NCBI RefSeq assembly: GCF_018916875.1
Contig: NZ_JAHLNO010000019.1
Span: 434,001-498,000 of the forward strand
Direction: 5' to 3'
DNA: 64,000 bases
Source of the DNA: Virgibacillus proomii
Lineage (GTDB): Bacteria; Bacillota; Bacilli; Bacillales; Amphibacillaceae
Shown: in pieces, positions 46,504 to 56,228 of the stretch
Numbering within the stretch: the first letter of the stretch is position 1
How the letters are laid out: every line of letters starts with the position of its first letter
Notes under the pieces: generated by a model
Databases searched by the model: none
What the model saw: only the letters and a program-made list of their open reading frames with translations
Told to the model about the DNA's origin: nothing
Program-made: the position numbers and the translations under genes

Positions 46504-49500
46504 GTGAAAAAAATTAGGAAGATAGTACTAAAGAGATCCTTCATTTGGCTTCTATCATTTCTGTTAGTGTTCACATCTGTACCACTTGACGTTTTTGCAA
46601 ATGAAAATAACACAAGTGAGCAAAAAGACACAGCGGAGGAAAGAACAAATATTGAGGATCATAATCAAAATGTTGAAGAGATGGAAAGTCCTGCACCAGA
46701 AACAGAGATAGTTGAAGAAAGAACAGAGAATTCAAAAGTCTTTGATAACGGAGACGGGACATTTACCAAGAATATTTATTTTGATCCTGTCCATATTGAG
46801 GAAAATGGGGCATTAACGGAAGTATCTACTGACCTATTAGAGACAACACTTGGAAATGAAAAAGTAATTGAAACAGAGAATACGTTATTGGCTTCTACGT
46901 TCTATGAAGAAATGAAAAATGGAGAATATGCCGTTTTTGAACGGGACAATGCGTCGATTACCTTTTCTATCCTGGAAGCATCGGGGAAAGATCAAAAGGT
47001 AAAAGTAACCGATGTAAATCCTGTTTTTGATGAAAATAGTATTACGCATAAAGAGATTTTTCCTGATATTGATTTACGAAATATGACCTTTAATGAAAAT
47101 GTCAAAGAGGATATTATTCTACATTCTTATACGGGAATCAATACATTTACGTTTCACTTAAAAACGGAATTAAACGGTGAAGTGTTGTCAGATGGTTCTA
47201 TTGCTTTTTATAAGGAAAAAGGAGACGAGCCGGCTTTCGTACTTCCTGAACCGTTTATGACCGATTCTAATATCGATGAATTGTCTTCGGAAACAGCACG
47301 TTCCGATAATGTCACTTATGATCTAGAAAAGACGGAAGATGGATATCTCCTGACGGTTACGGCGGATGAAGAGTGGTTAAAAGATCCTGGCCGAGTCTAT
47401 CCCGTCTATATTGATCCAACTACATCAATAACTACTAATTCGGATGCGTTTGTGATGAGCGCTTATCCAAAGACAAATTATGGAACAGCGACAAAGAAAT
47501 GGGATGCCAGTCAAAAACAATATGTATTGAAAATCGGTAAATATGATGGTACGACCGGCACAAATTATGCTTTTTTAAAACAGAATATTTCAAAGATTAA
47601 CAAAGCAGTAATCGATTCCGCTACATTGAATGTATATGTTACTCATGCTTACTACGGTTCCAAGAAGAATGGTCTATGGCTAGATGAAGTCACAGGCAAT
47701 TGGTCTAGTTCGTCTTTGACATGGAATAATAAACCTGGTTCTAAAAATATCGGAAATGTGAATGCAGGGAGAGATGAATGGGTACGATTTAATGTATTAC
47801 ATACTGTAAAAGCATGGGCGTCCGGGAAAAAAACAAATTATGGTTTTAAGCTTCATGCGAATGGAAATGGAAAGACCCATTGGAAAAAGATTGTTTCTTC
47901 CGATAATTCGACACTAAAACCGTACTTGTCCGTTACGTATCATTATGAAGCTCCGCCTGCTCCTAAAGTTACTGCAGTATCAAACGGAACAGGAACTGGC
48001 ACCGGGCATTTAAATATAAATTGGAATAAAGTTCCCGGAGCTACAGGATACAAAGTATTACTATTTAATGGCAAGAATTATCAAGCTTTTCATGTCGGGA
48101 ATGTGACGAACTGGTCGACAAAAGGGAAGAAAATATGGCCTACGAAAGCTCAGATTGCTAACGGAGCGTATGCATTAAAGACAAATAAAACTGGCACTGA
48201 ATTGGCGTTTAATCCAAATCCAGTTTACAAGAATGCTGCAGCGGATGGAGGAACTTATCCGAACGCTCGCAACTATTGGGTTAGAATTGTAGCTGTATAT
48301 CCGGGTGGGGATAGTCCACAATCAGCCGCTACAAGAAGTTATATGCCGATGGAAGTTCCTAAAGCTCCAGCTGGGCGTCCTTATGCAAATACAATGAATG
48401 AGAAGTCAGGTTATGTCAAATTGAATTGGGAACCTGTTGATGGAGCAGACGGTTACAAAATTGGGCTATACAACGGAAAAGAGTATCAGGAAGTCGCCAC
48501 GGTTGGAAAGGACACCTTATCGTGGTCAACCCAAAACAAAGGATTATGGCCAACAAAGGCACAAATTGCTGCAGGAGAATATAAATTAAACGTGAAAGGC
48601 GGAGGAGCTGAGCTTGCAGTTGATCCGTCACCGGTTTACCGAAATTCCAAGGGAGCTTATCCTAACCGTAAAAATTACTGGTTTCGGGTTAAAGCTTACA
48701 GTAAAACTGGTCATGCAGAAAGTAACTGGTCAGGAGCGTTTACACCGACGATTCCAAGTGCTGAAGATTTCTTGGGAATGGAAGACTATTGGACGGGAAT
48801 CGATGTACCAAATGGCACCGTCAATGCTGCTACAGGAAATTTAATTATCGATGAGACAGATTACGAAATTGGTGGGCGTGGACCAGGGCTAAGTATTGGC
48901 AGAACGTATAATAGCCTATCCGCCAACAAAGGGATCTTTGGATATAGCTGGCATAGCGATGCGGAAATGAATGTAAAATCAGAAGAATCCTATGTGAAAT
49001 TTACGGATGAAGATGGCACGATTCACAACTTTTTAAAGAAATCGGATGGAAAATTTGAAGCTCCAACCGGTGTCTATTTGGAACTGGAAGAAACAAAGAC
49101 GGACTATATAATCACAGATAAAGATCAAACGAAAATATATTTTGATAAAACAACCGGCAGAATTAAAGAGATTCGTGATGCGCAAAAAGCAAGCAATAAA
49201 ACGACCTATACGTATACTAACAATCAATTAACTGCGATAACAGACACATCAGGAAGAAAGTTGAAATTGGAATATACCGACGGATTGGTATCTAAAATCA
49301 GCGATCCTAAAGGGAGAACGACTACTTTTTCGTATCAAAATGATCTATTAATCTCTGTCACGAATGCTAATAAAGAAACGACAACCTATGCATACAATGG
49401 AAACAAACAATTATCAAAGTTGGTTGATCCAATAAGTACAAAGGAAAAGCCGGTACAAACAATATACGAGTATGACGCTTCCGAACAACGCGTTCACAAG

Positions 49501-52500
49501 ATAACGAACCCGAAAGGAAAGACGACAACCTTTACGTATGATTTGCCTAAACGAACACTTATTGTCACTTATCCAAGAGGGAATAAAACGTTCTATCAGT
49601 ATAATGCACAGGCTAATCCTGTCAAACAGATCGACGCCTATGCACCAGGGAAAGCGGGCCCTAATGACAACTTGGAATCCAGATACGAATATGAAGGAAA
49701 TAATCTCGTTAAAGCATGGGATCCAAAAGATATCGGCAAAACAGCTACAGAAGCATATACGTATGATAAAAATGGAAATGTGTTAACGGCAACAGACAGT
49801 TATGGAAAAGAAACCTACCAATACAATAAAAATAATGATGTAACCGAATTTGTAGATACAGAAGGAGAAAAAACAACCGTTGCCTATGATGGACTGAATC
49901 CGATTTCGGAAACGGATGAGGCAGGAAATGTATCTTCTGTATCATCATACGACCAATATGGAAATGAAATTCAATCCAGTGCAGCGTTGTCTGCAACCAA
50001 TAATTTGATTTCAAATTCAAGTTTTGAAGGAAATCATAATAATTGGACAGTTAGGCTGTCTAAAGATAGCGGCACAGCATCCGTTGTGACACTTCCGGAA
50101 AAAGAATATCAAGCGCTCGGCGGAAAACGAGCAGTCAAGCTAACGTCCAATTCTACAACAAAAGGCAACGAATTGGGATATGCAGCCATTACGCAGGACA
50201 TCCCGGTTGAGCCTAATCAAACATATACGTTCAGTGCAGATATAAAAACACGGAATCTTAAAAATGCCAAAGCTTTTTTAAACGTGCAACAATTAAATGA
50301 CAATACTCGAATTCAGTGGAATGATAACAGATACTCTGCACTAAAGGGTACACAACCGTGGACGAAACGACAGGTAACTTTTAAGACAGCATCGAATGTA
50401 AATAAAGTCAGGTTATATTTAGAGATTGACCATAACCATTCGACGACATCTGGTGAAGCATGGTTTGATCGCATCCAATTAGAGAAAGCAGATGTGTCGT
50501 CATCATATAATCCGATCGTAAACAGCGGGTTTGAGAATGGTTTAACCAATTGGGCGAAAACGACTGGAACAGCAACGATCGATCAAACCAATGCTTATGA
50601 TGGAAAAGCATCCCTTAAAATGGCTAGAACGGCCGCTCAAGATGGAATACAATATAAACAAGTATTTCATATCCATCAAGCCAGCGATTCACCGAAGCCA
50701 TTCACGGTTACAGCAATGTCAAGAAGCAGTAAAGTAACAAACAAGGCAGAAAATGCACCCAACAAAGATTACGCCATTTGGGTAAAAGTTTTATATGCCG
50801 ATGGAACGTCAGAAGACAAACAAGCCATGTTTCCTCTCGGCACACAGGAGTGGAACCGTGCAGCTGTCTATATCCATCCTACAAAGGCTGTACAATCTGT
50901 TGAAATTTCCCCGACGTTTAAAGGAAATAATGCTGGGACAGTATGGTTTGATTCGATTCGGTTGATTGAAGGAAATATCCTTTCTTCGACAGTGTATGAT
51001 GAGAAGAAAAACTATGCAGAAACAGTAACAGATGTCTTAAATCGTAAAACACAGAGTAAATACGATGAAGTAGGAAATCTTATCCAAGAAACTGATGCGA
51101 AAGGCCATAAGAAAACCTATACGTATGATGCCAATGATGAGTTGAAAAAGGTAGACCTGCCAAATGCGACCACGGTTTCTTATGATTATGATAAAAATGG
51201 AAACAATACAAAGAAAACCATTGGTGCCAGTGAGAAAAAGCAAATATTTTCTTACGCATATGATGAAGATAATAAAGTCACATCAGTCGTCGATCCATTG
51301 CATCATAAGACCAGTTATGCGTATGATGACAATGATAATTTAGTAGAAACAATTTTACCGAATGGACAAGTCATTAAAAATACGTATGATCAGGCAGATC
51401 GCATCGATAAAATCTATTATAATAATGACCTTGCATTTGAATTTGTCAAAGATAAAAATGATAATGAAACAGTCATTGTTGATAAACTCAACCAGCTGAA
51501 AAAAGAACAAGTATTTGATGCGAAAAACCGCATGACCAGTCAAGTCATGAAGAAAAATAATGATACCATCGGAACGGTAACCTGGAAATACCCAAATGAT
51601 TCCGATAAGCTGGAATCAACGAAATTTTCACATGGTGGAACAGAACAAACGACCAGTTATGCGTATAATAAATTAGAACAAAACACCGTCGTTAAAAACA
51701 ACCATCGTACATTCCGATTGGATTATGATGAGTTAGGTAATGTCACAACCTATTCACCAGCCAATGGTGTTGGAACTACCTATGTATATGATCGAGTTGG
51801 ACAAGTTGTTTCCATGTCAACAAACAAAGCGGAATCTACCGGAGAAATAACAACCATTATCGATGAAATCTACACCTATGATGCAAACGGTAATCGTACC
51901 GAGGTTCTTTCCCGTAACGGAAAGAAAGAGACATTCGCGTATGACCAGATGGATCAATTAGTCCGGGAGACAAAGAAGGATGGCTCCGTCAACGAATATA
52001 AGTATGATGGATTTGGCAATCGAATCTATCAAAAGATGGGCAACAAGGAAGCTGTTACATCCACTTACAATATACAAAATCAGCTAACAGCCTATGGGAA
52101 AGAAACCATCAAATATGATCAAAATGGGAACCGAATAGAAGATGGTACGTATACGTATAAGTGGAATGCTGCCGATCAACTCGTAGCTGTCACGAAAAAA
52201 GGAGAAAGTACTCCGTTTGCAGAATATAAATATGATGACGACGGCAGAAGAATCCAAAAGAAAGTAAAAGGTGCCATCACCAACTACATCTATGACGGCG
52301 ACAGCCTAAATGTCTTGTATGAAACAAATGCCAAAGATCAAGTACAGCGCTCTTATGTTTACAGTGCGGAAGGTCAATTACTGGCACTGAACAAACATAA
52401 CGGTAATAAAGTATCGGATACCTATTACTACCATTACAACCCGCGTGGTGATGTGATTGCTTTAACCGACCAATCAGGAAATGTTGTTGCAAGCTACGAA

Positions 52501-53202
52501 TATGACAGCTGGGGTAACCCATTGGAGTCAAAACGAACCGGGATTGCACTGGAGAATCCATTCCGCTATGCAGGCTATCACTATGATGAAGAAACAGGCC
52601 TCTATTATTTAATGGCAAGATACTATCACCCAACCCACGGTGTTTTCTTATCACTAGACCCTGATCCTGGTGATGATGATGATATGCTAACGCAAAACGG
52701 GTATACGTATGCGAATAACAATCCGGTAATGATGGTAGATCCGGATGGTGAATGGGCGTGGGCTGCAGTTGGAGGCGTTATTGGGGGAGTCTCTGCTTAT
52801 AAAGCAGCTAAGAGAAAAGGAAAAAGAGGATGGAAGTTAGTTGGTGCCACTGTTGGAGGAGCAGCTTTTGGGGCAATAGGTGGTCGAAAATTAAAAATTG
52901 TCAATAGAGCTTATAGAAGCATAAGAAATGTATATAAAATGAAAAAAACCAGAAAAATAGCCAAGAGGCTTAAATATGATTCTACTGCGGCTAAACATGC
53001 TTCGAATAAAAAAAGATATGTACCAAGGCATCATTTAGCAACTACGGTTGTATACGGGAAAAAGACGCGTGACGGTGCTAAGGGGTATAGTGCTTACCAT
53101 TCAATTATGTATAAAAACAGGAAAAAGTATAGATTGAAGGTTGTTTACAATAAAAGAAAAAAACGAGTAAGACACTTTCATTACGAAAAATATAAGAGAT
53201 AA
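46504..53202 (+). CDS. wapA: WapA/Rhs-type polymorphic toxin with an unidentified C-terminal domain
   Basis: A 2232-residue secreted YD-repeat protein. Order: basic signal peptide (1-32); an acidic region; DNRLRE-type module (about 305-482); two fibronectin-III-like repeats (484-745, each with WPTKAQIA and YPN(A/R)(R/K)NYW); DUF6531 start domain (about 752-830, GTVNAATGNLIIDETDYEIG); YD repeats (880-1160); two carbohydrate-binding-like modules (1166-1490, NSSFEG and NSGFENGLTNW); YD repeats (1500-2030); Rhs core end ARYYHPTHGVFLSLDPD; junction NPVMMVDPDGEWAW (about 2073). The last 150 residues are the variable toxin: a Gly-rich helix pair, then a very basic domain with RHHLATTVVYG, GYSAYHSIMYK and VRHFHYEKYKR. 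I do not recognise the toxin family. Start GTG 46504; immunity genes follow at once. Confidence 0.93.
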   Translation: MKKIRKIVLKRSFIWLLSFLLVFTSVPLDVFANENNTSEQKDTAEERTNIEDHNQNVEEMESPAPETEIVEERTENSKVFDNGDGTFTKNIYFDPVHIEENGALTEVSTDLLETTLGNEKVIETENTLLASTFYEEMKNGEYAVFERDNASITFSILEASGKDQKVKVTDVNPVFDENSITHKEIFPDIDLRNMTFNENVKEDIILHSYTGINTFTFHLKTELNGEVLSDGSIAFYKEKGDEPAFVLPEPFMTDSNIDELSSETARSDNVTYDLEKTEDGYLLTVTADEEWLKDPGRVYPVYIDPTTSITTNSDAFVMSAYPKTNYGTATKKWDASQKQYVLKIGKYDGTTGTNYAFLKQNISKINKAVIDSATLNVYVTHAYYGSKKNGLWLDEVTGNWSSSSLTWNNKPGSKNIGNVNAGRDEWVRFNVLHTVKAWASGKKTNYGFKLHANGNGKTHWKKIVSSDNSTLKPYLSVTYHYEAPPAPKVTAVSNGTGTGTGHLNINWNKVPGATGYKVLLFNGKNYQAFHVGNVTNWSTKGKKIWPTKAQIANGAYALKTNKTGTELAFNPNPVYKNAAADGGTYPNARNYWVRIVAVYPGGDSPQSAATRSYMPMEVPKAPAGRPYANTMNEKSGYVKLNWEPVDGADGYKIGLYNGKEYQEVATVGKDTLSWSTQNKGLWPTKAQIAAGEYKLNVKGGGAELAVDPSPVYRNSKGAYPNRKNYWFRVKAYSKTGHAESNWSGAFTPTIPSAEDFLGMEDYWTGIDVPNGTVNAATGNLIIDETDYEIGGRGPGLSIGRTYNSLSANKGIFGYSWHSDAEMNVKSEESYVKFTDEDGTIHNFLKKSDGKFEAPTGVYLELEETKTDYIITDKDQTKIYFDKTTGRIKEIRDAQKASNKTTYTYTNNQLTAITDTSGRKLKLEYTDGLVSKISDPKGRTTTFSYQNDLLISVTNANKETTTYAYNGNKQLSKLVDPISTKEKPVQTIYEYDASEQRVHKITNPKGKTTTFTYDLPKRTLIVTYPRGNKTFYQYNAQANPVKQIDAYAPGKAGPNDNLESRYEYEGNNLVKAWDPKDIGKTATEAYTYDKNGNVLTATDSYGKETYQYNKNNDVTEFVDTEGEKTTVAYDGLNPISETDEAGNVSSVSSYDQYGNEIQSSAALSATNNLISNSSFEGNHNNWTVRLSKDSGTASVVTLPEKEYQALGGKRAVKLTSNSTTKGNELGYAAITQDIPVEPNQTYTFSADIKTRNLKNAKAFLNVQQLNDNTRIQWNDNRYSALKGTQPWTKRQVTFKTASNVNKVRLYLEIDHNHSTTSGEAWFDRIQLEKADVSSSYNPIVNSGFENGLTNWAKTTGTATIDQTNAYDGKASLKMARTAAQDGIQYKQVFHIHQASDSPKPFTVTAMSRSSKVTNKAENAPNKDYAIWVKVLYADGTSEDKQAMFPLGTQEWNRAAVYIHPTKAVQSVEISPTFKGNNAGTVWFDSIRLIEGNILSSTVYDEKKNYAETVTDVLNRKTQSKYDEVGNLIQETDAKGHKKTYTYDANDELKKVDLPNATTVSYDYDKNGNNTKKTIGASEKKQIFSYAYDEDNKVTSVVDPLHHKTSYAYDDNDNLVETILPNGQVIKNTYDQADRIDKIYYNNDLAFEFVKDKNDNETVIVDKLNQLKKEQVFDAKNRMTSQVMKKNNDTIGTVTWKYPNDSDKLESTKFSHGGTEQTTSYAYNKLEQNTVVKNNHRTFRLDYDELGNVTTYSPANGVGTTYVYDRVGQVVSMSTNKAESTGEITTIIDEIYTYDANGNRTEVLSRNGKKETFAYDQMDQLVRETKKDGSVNEYKYDGFGNRIYQKMGNKEAVTSTYNIQNQLTAYGKETIKYDQNGNRIEDGTYTYKWNAADQLVAVTKKGESTPFAEYKYDDDGRRIQKKVKGAITNYIYDGDSLNVLYETNAKDQVQRSYVYSAEGQLLALNKHNGNKVSDTYYYHYNPRGDVIALTDQSGNVVASYEYDSWGNPLESKRTGIALENPFRYAGYHYDEETGLYYLMARYYHPTHGVFLSLDPDPGDDDDMLTQNGYTYANNNPVMMVDPDGEWAWAAVGGVIGGVSAYKAAKRKGKRGWKLVGATVGGAAFGAIGGRKLKIVNRAYRSIRNVYKMKKTRKIAKRLKYDSTAAKHASNKKRYVPRHHLATTVVYGKKTRDGAKGYSAYHSIMYKNRKKYRLKVVYNKRKKRVRHFHYEKYKR

Positions 53203-53216
53203 GGAGGGCATTAATA

Positions 53217-53612
53217 TTGAAACTATTTTCAGTTTCAACTCATCCATATGAATTCTCAGCTAATCTGATAGATTTTAAAGAAGACGAGAATACTACGTTT
53301 ACCTGTGAGCTTATATATAATTCGCTGAATAAAGATTTCATGTTGAATAATGTATCTTATACAAAATATGATTTGCAAGAATTTTCTATAAATCTGGAAA
53401 AGGTATTAAAAGGGGTCATAATTGAATGTAGTTTAATAGATAACTGTTACATTTCTAATATTATGATTCGAAACAAAGGCAGTTATTTTAGTATAATTTT
53501 GAACGGTAAAATAGGATGTATTCGGCATGTTGTAGAATTTGAACAAAAAGCTGATTATTTTTTAATAAATTCAATAAAAATGGAAATAAAAGAATTTCTT
53601 TCTGTTTTTTAA
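53217..53612 (+). CDS. Probable immunity protein for the WapA toxin
   Basis: 131 residues, starting at TTG 53217 behind AAGGAGGGC, 14 bp after wapA. The position directly behind a polymorphic toxin is where the cognate immunity gene normally sits. The protein is mixed alpha/beta: an N-terminal beta-rich part, YDLQEFSINLEKVLKGV near the middle, more strands and a C-terminal helix. The same layout, without strong identity, is seen in the next two genes and suggests a WapI-like family. The exact pairing is an inference from position. Confidence 0.7.
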   Translation: MKLFSVSTHPYEFSANLIDFKEDENTTFTCELIYNSLNKDFMLNNVSYTKYDLQEFSINLEKVLKGVIIECSLIDNCYISNIMIRNKGSYFSIILNGKIGCIRHVVEFEQKADYFLINSIKMEIKEFLSVF

Positions 53613-53626
53613 AGGTGGGAGTAAGT

Positions 53627-54025
53627 TTGGACAGTTTTACGATAAAAGATAAGTCGATACAATTGGAATTTAGAAATTTAACAACTAGTCCATCCGATGA
53701 ATTTGATGGGGGCTTTTATTTTATAAGTGAGTTAATCATACAAGGGGAAAACTTTTATCTGAAAATCAAAGAAATTGAATTAAATCTTAGATTTTACTTA
53801 GAATGGCTTGCTTTATGTGATAGTGACCCAAATGTGGAAGAATTAGTTTCTTTGGATGGAAGATTTGAGATTGTTACCAATAAAAAAAATAAACATTTCA
53901 CAATGAATTTTATTTATTCCGAAATCGATTATGATGAATTAATTTGTATAAAAATGCAATTTGAAAAAGATGAATTTATCAGTTTTAAAAAGAAACTTCA
54001 AAAATTTATTGACTGTTATAATTGA
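53627..54025 (+). CDS. WapI-like immunity protein, second in tandem
   Basis: About 132 residues from TTG 53627, chosen because AAAGGTGG lies nine bases upstream and the protein then starts MDSFTIKDKSIQLEFRN. It reads like WapI-type proteins: a beta-sandwich N-terminus, DEFDGG, EIELNLRFYLEWLAL helix, strands, and a C-terminal helix EFISFKKKLQKFIDCYN. It probably protects against a related but different toxin tip, or is an orphan left from an earlier toxin. It follows the previous gene by 14 bp. Confidence 0.62.
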   Translation: MDSFTIKDKSIQLEFRNLTTSPSDEFDGGFYFISELIIQGENFYLKIKEIELNLRFYLEWLALCDSDPNVEELVSLDGRFEIVTNKKNKHFTMNFIYSEIDYDELICIKMQFEKDEFISFKKKLQKFIDCYN

Positions 54026-54273
54026 ATGGATTAATTTCAACTATTGTTGAAGGCGGTTGAATAGAGTCTGATAAGGCTTTTACTTAAGGTTATAAAGGAA
54101 TTATCTCCGATTCTGACAGACCCGCCTCTAAGATTCTGTTGTGCTTGCCTTGGCATTACGTATTTAAGGATGAAATTTTTGTGCCATGTTTTTGATTCAG
54201 GCAGCCAGTTTAGGTTTTAAGCAAAAAAAATCATATATAGGTGAAATAGAGCAAAAGATAAGAGGGGAATACC

Positions 54274-54684
54274 ATGGCAATCATCAAGGATAAATCAACA
54301 GAATTTGAATTGTTTCCTAGAAAATATGAGGAGGATATAGAAGACCCCTTTATATTTACTATATTTCGAATAACGATAAACAATAAACCAATTATCAATT
54401 TGTATTCGCCGTTGCTTCTTAAGTCCGAATACGATGAAATTATTTATAAATTAGACTTGTTATTAAGTAATAGAACAAAAAAATTCATATTAGAAACGGT
54501 AGAACAACTTTTTACTCTTAAAATTATACAAGGAAAAAATGATAGTTATAAATTTAACATTATTTTTAAACAAAATGAAATATATAATATTAGTGTTCAG
54601 ACTACTAGAAATTCCCTTCAACAGTTCTATAATGATTTAAAAGAGAACTTAAGTAACGTGCAAAGTAGCCCGTACCTTCCTTAA
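54274..54684 (+). CDS. WapI-like immunity protein, third copy
   Basis: 136 residues from ATG 54274 behind AGAGGGG. Starts MAIIKDKSTEFELFPRKYEE; then strands, SEYDEIIYKLDLLLSN helix, strands and a C-terminal helix NSLQQFYNDLKENLSN, the same plan as the second gene. A degraded partial copy of the same gene lies at 56907-57138 inside a direct repeat. It is separated from the second gene by 250 bp of unrecognised DNA. A terminator follows at 54745. The cognate toxin is not present intact. Confidence 0.6.
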   Translation: MAIIKDKSTEFELFPRKYEEDIEDPFIFTIFRITINNKPIINLYSPLLLKSEYDEIIYKLDLLLSNRTKKFILETVEQLFTLKIIQGKNDSYKFNIIFKQNEIYNISVQTTRNSLQQFYNDLKENLSNVQSSPYLP

Positions 54685-54744
54685 AAAAGAGGTATAAAAT
54701 TCTAGCTACTTAGGCTGATAGTGAATTATTTAAAAGTATATTTC

Positions 54745-54780
54745 AAAGAGTGTTGTGGACTATTTTCTGCAACACTCTTT
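54745..54780 (+). terminator. Terminator after the third immunity gene
   Basis: AAAGAGTGTTG and CAACACTCTTT form an 11-bp stem with a 14-base loop; T residues are part of the stem. The same hairpin is at 57200-57235. Confidence 0.75.
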
Positions 54781-54916
54781 CTGTACCTGCTCAAAGGGGG
54801 AATTTAATGACACCAGTTTGGGGAGGAAAAGAGTTATTTTTTGCGGAAGGATTAGTTAAAACAATATGCCCTTTTTGAAAAGTAAGTAATTTAGAAACTA
54901 TCTAAATATAAAAGAA

Positions 54917-54985
54917 ATGGAAAAAGGTGGTTACTATACTCGAAGAGGACAAATTGTTACTTATTGGAATAACAAGTGGAAATAA
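54917..54985 (+). pseudogene. Possible last residues of a lost toxin tip
   Basis: A short frame, MEKGGYYTRRGQIVTYWNNK then WK, ends just before an immunity-like gene. Toxin tips usually end right at this point in such loci and often with aromatic/basic residues, so this may be the remaining end of a displaced toxin. It is too short to prove. Confidence 0.3.
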
Positions 54986-55005
54986 GTAAAATTAAAGGTG
55001 ATATT

Positions 55006-55348
55006 ATGAAACAAGACTTAATAAAGTGTCTAAAAAAGTTAGATCTCCAAAATGGCTTTCCTTATGAAGATTTAAACTTAATTGAGGATACGTATGCAAA
55101 AGAACTAAGTAATTTTCCTAGTGATCCATCACTAATCGAGGACTTTAATGACTTTTGTTTAATTATAGCAGGAAGTGTCAGTTACGCGATTGAAGGTAAA
55201 AAAATACCATAAAAGATTATTGAATAAGGATTTTTTTGAGAGTTACCCCTATTATTCTTTTCTGAAAAAAGAAATAAACAAATATAATGATTTAAAAAGA
55301 GAATTGGAAATGCATGAGTTAGCACGTCAAATATTAATACAACTATAA
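55006..55348 (+). pseudogene. Immunity-like small gene, copy 1, with frameshift after residue 68
   Basis: ATG 55006 follows AAAGGTGATATT and opens MKQDLIKCLKKLDLQNGFPY, SFPSDPSLIEDFNDF-like text, then IAGSVSYAIEGKKIP and a stop at 55212. Compared with copy 2 (57385-57732), about ten bases (around ATACCAAAAT) are missing, which shifts the frame; the remaining 45 codons (SFLKKEINKYND-like, RHELARQILIQL-like) are still readable to 55348. So this copy has a start but a cut C-terminus. Confidence 0.65.
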
Positions 55349-55361
55349 TACTGTAAAATCA

Positions 55362-55407
55362 CCTGCAAATTTTTAGTTATAATTGATTAAGATTTGCAGG
55401 TTTCTTT
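55362..55407 (+). terminator. Terminator after copy 1 of the small gene
   Basis: CCTGCAAAT and ATTTGCAGG pair, followed by TTTCTTT. The corresponding hairpin in copy 2 (about 57743-57788) has lost a base pair (CTGCAAAT/ATTTACAG). Confidence 0.7.
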
Positions 55408-55504
55408 CCAGAGTTATATTTGGTGTATATATCTATTACAGATATTTTATATAATTCATTTGGAATTATTATTGGTTATGTATCATTTGTCTAAAATTAT
55501 ACCA

Positions 55505-56203
55505 ACTATATCTATGAGGGGGACAGCCTGAATGTCTTGTATGAAACAAATGCCAAAGATCAAGTACAGCGCTCTTACGTTTACAGTGCGGGCGGTTTAA
55601 TTACTGGCACTGAACAAGCATAACGGAAATGAAGTATCGGATACCTATTATTATCATTACAATCCGCGTGGTGATGTGATTGCTTTAACCGACCAATCAG
55701 GAAATGTTGTCGAAAGCTACGAATATGACAGCTGGGGTAACCCACAGGAGTCAAAGCAAACCGGATTGCACTGGAAAATGTATTCCGCTATGCAGGCTAT
55801 CACTATGATGAAGAAACAGGCCTTTACTATTTAATGGCAAGATATTACCACCCAACCCATGGTGTTTTCTTATCACTAGACCCCTGATCCTGGTGATGAC
55901 GATGATATGCTAACGCAAAACGGGTATACGTATGCGAATAACAATCCGGTAATGATGGTAGATCCGGATGGTGAATGGGCGTGGGTCGCTGTTAATGCAG
56001 GTTTTGCGGCTTATAGAGGATATAAAGCTTATAAAGCATTTAAGAGAGCCAAAAGAACATATAGATTTTTTAAAGAACATACCAAAAATAAGCGGAAAAG
56101 CAATTGGAATAAACATACAAAGCCTAGACCTGGTAGAGCAAATGAAAAGAAAAAGTACAATAAAAAATGGAAAAGCAATCCTAATAAGAGAAAAAGAAAA
56201 TAA
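55505..56203 (+). pseudogene. Orphan WapA tail: decayed Rhs core fused to an intact alternative toxin tip
   Basis: 55511-55970 repeats wapA 52290-52750 with several one-base indels (for example CTAGACCCCTGATCC against CTAGACCCTGATCC), so it cannot be a long reading frame. From 55907 a frame is open again through MLTQNGYTYANNNPVMMVDP and DGEWAWVAV, the exact junction used by wapA, into a different tip of about 75 residues: AAYRGYKAYKAFKRAKRTYR, then KHTKPRPGRANEKKKYN and a Lys/Arg-rich end at 56203. This is a silent toxin cassette that could be swapped onto wapA by recombination. The tip is basic and of unknown class. Confidence 0.85.
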
Positions 56204-56228
56204 CAAAGAAAAAGAAAGGAGTGTTTAT

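Larger units (their letters stand above)
54439..55428 (+). repeat. Large direct repeat, copy 1
   Basis: From the middle of the third immunity gene to past the second hairpin at 55362, this segment matches 56907-57812 closely but with indels. It contains immunity gene sequence, a hairpin, a broken small gene and another hairpin, all in the same order in both copies. Confidence 0.85.

Noticed and set aside
52277..52654. 125-codon frame antisense to wapA
   Set aside because: Shadow of the YD-repeat coding region; no start signal.
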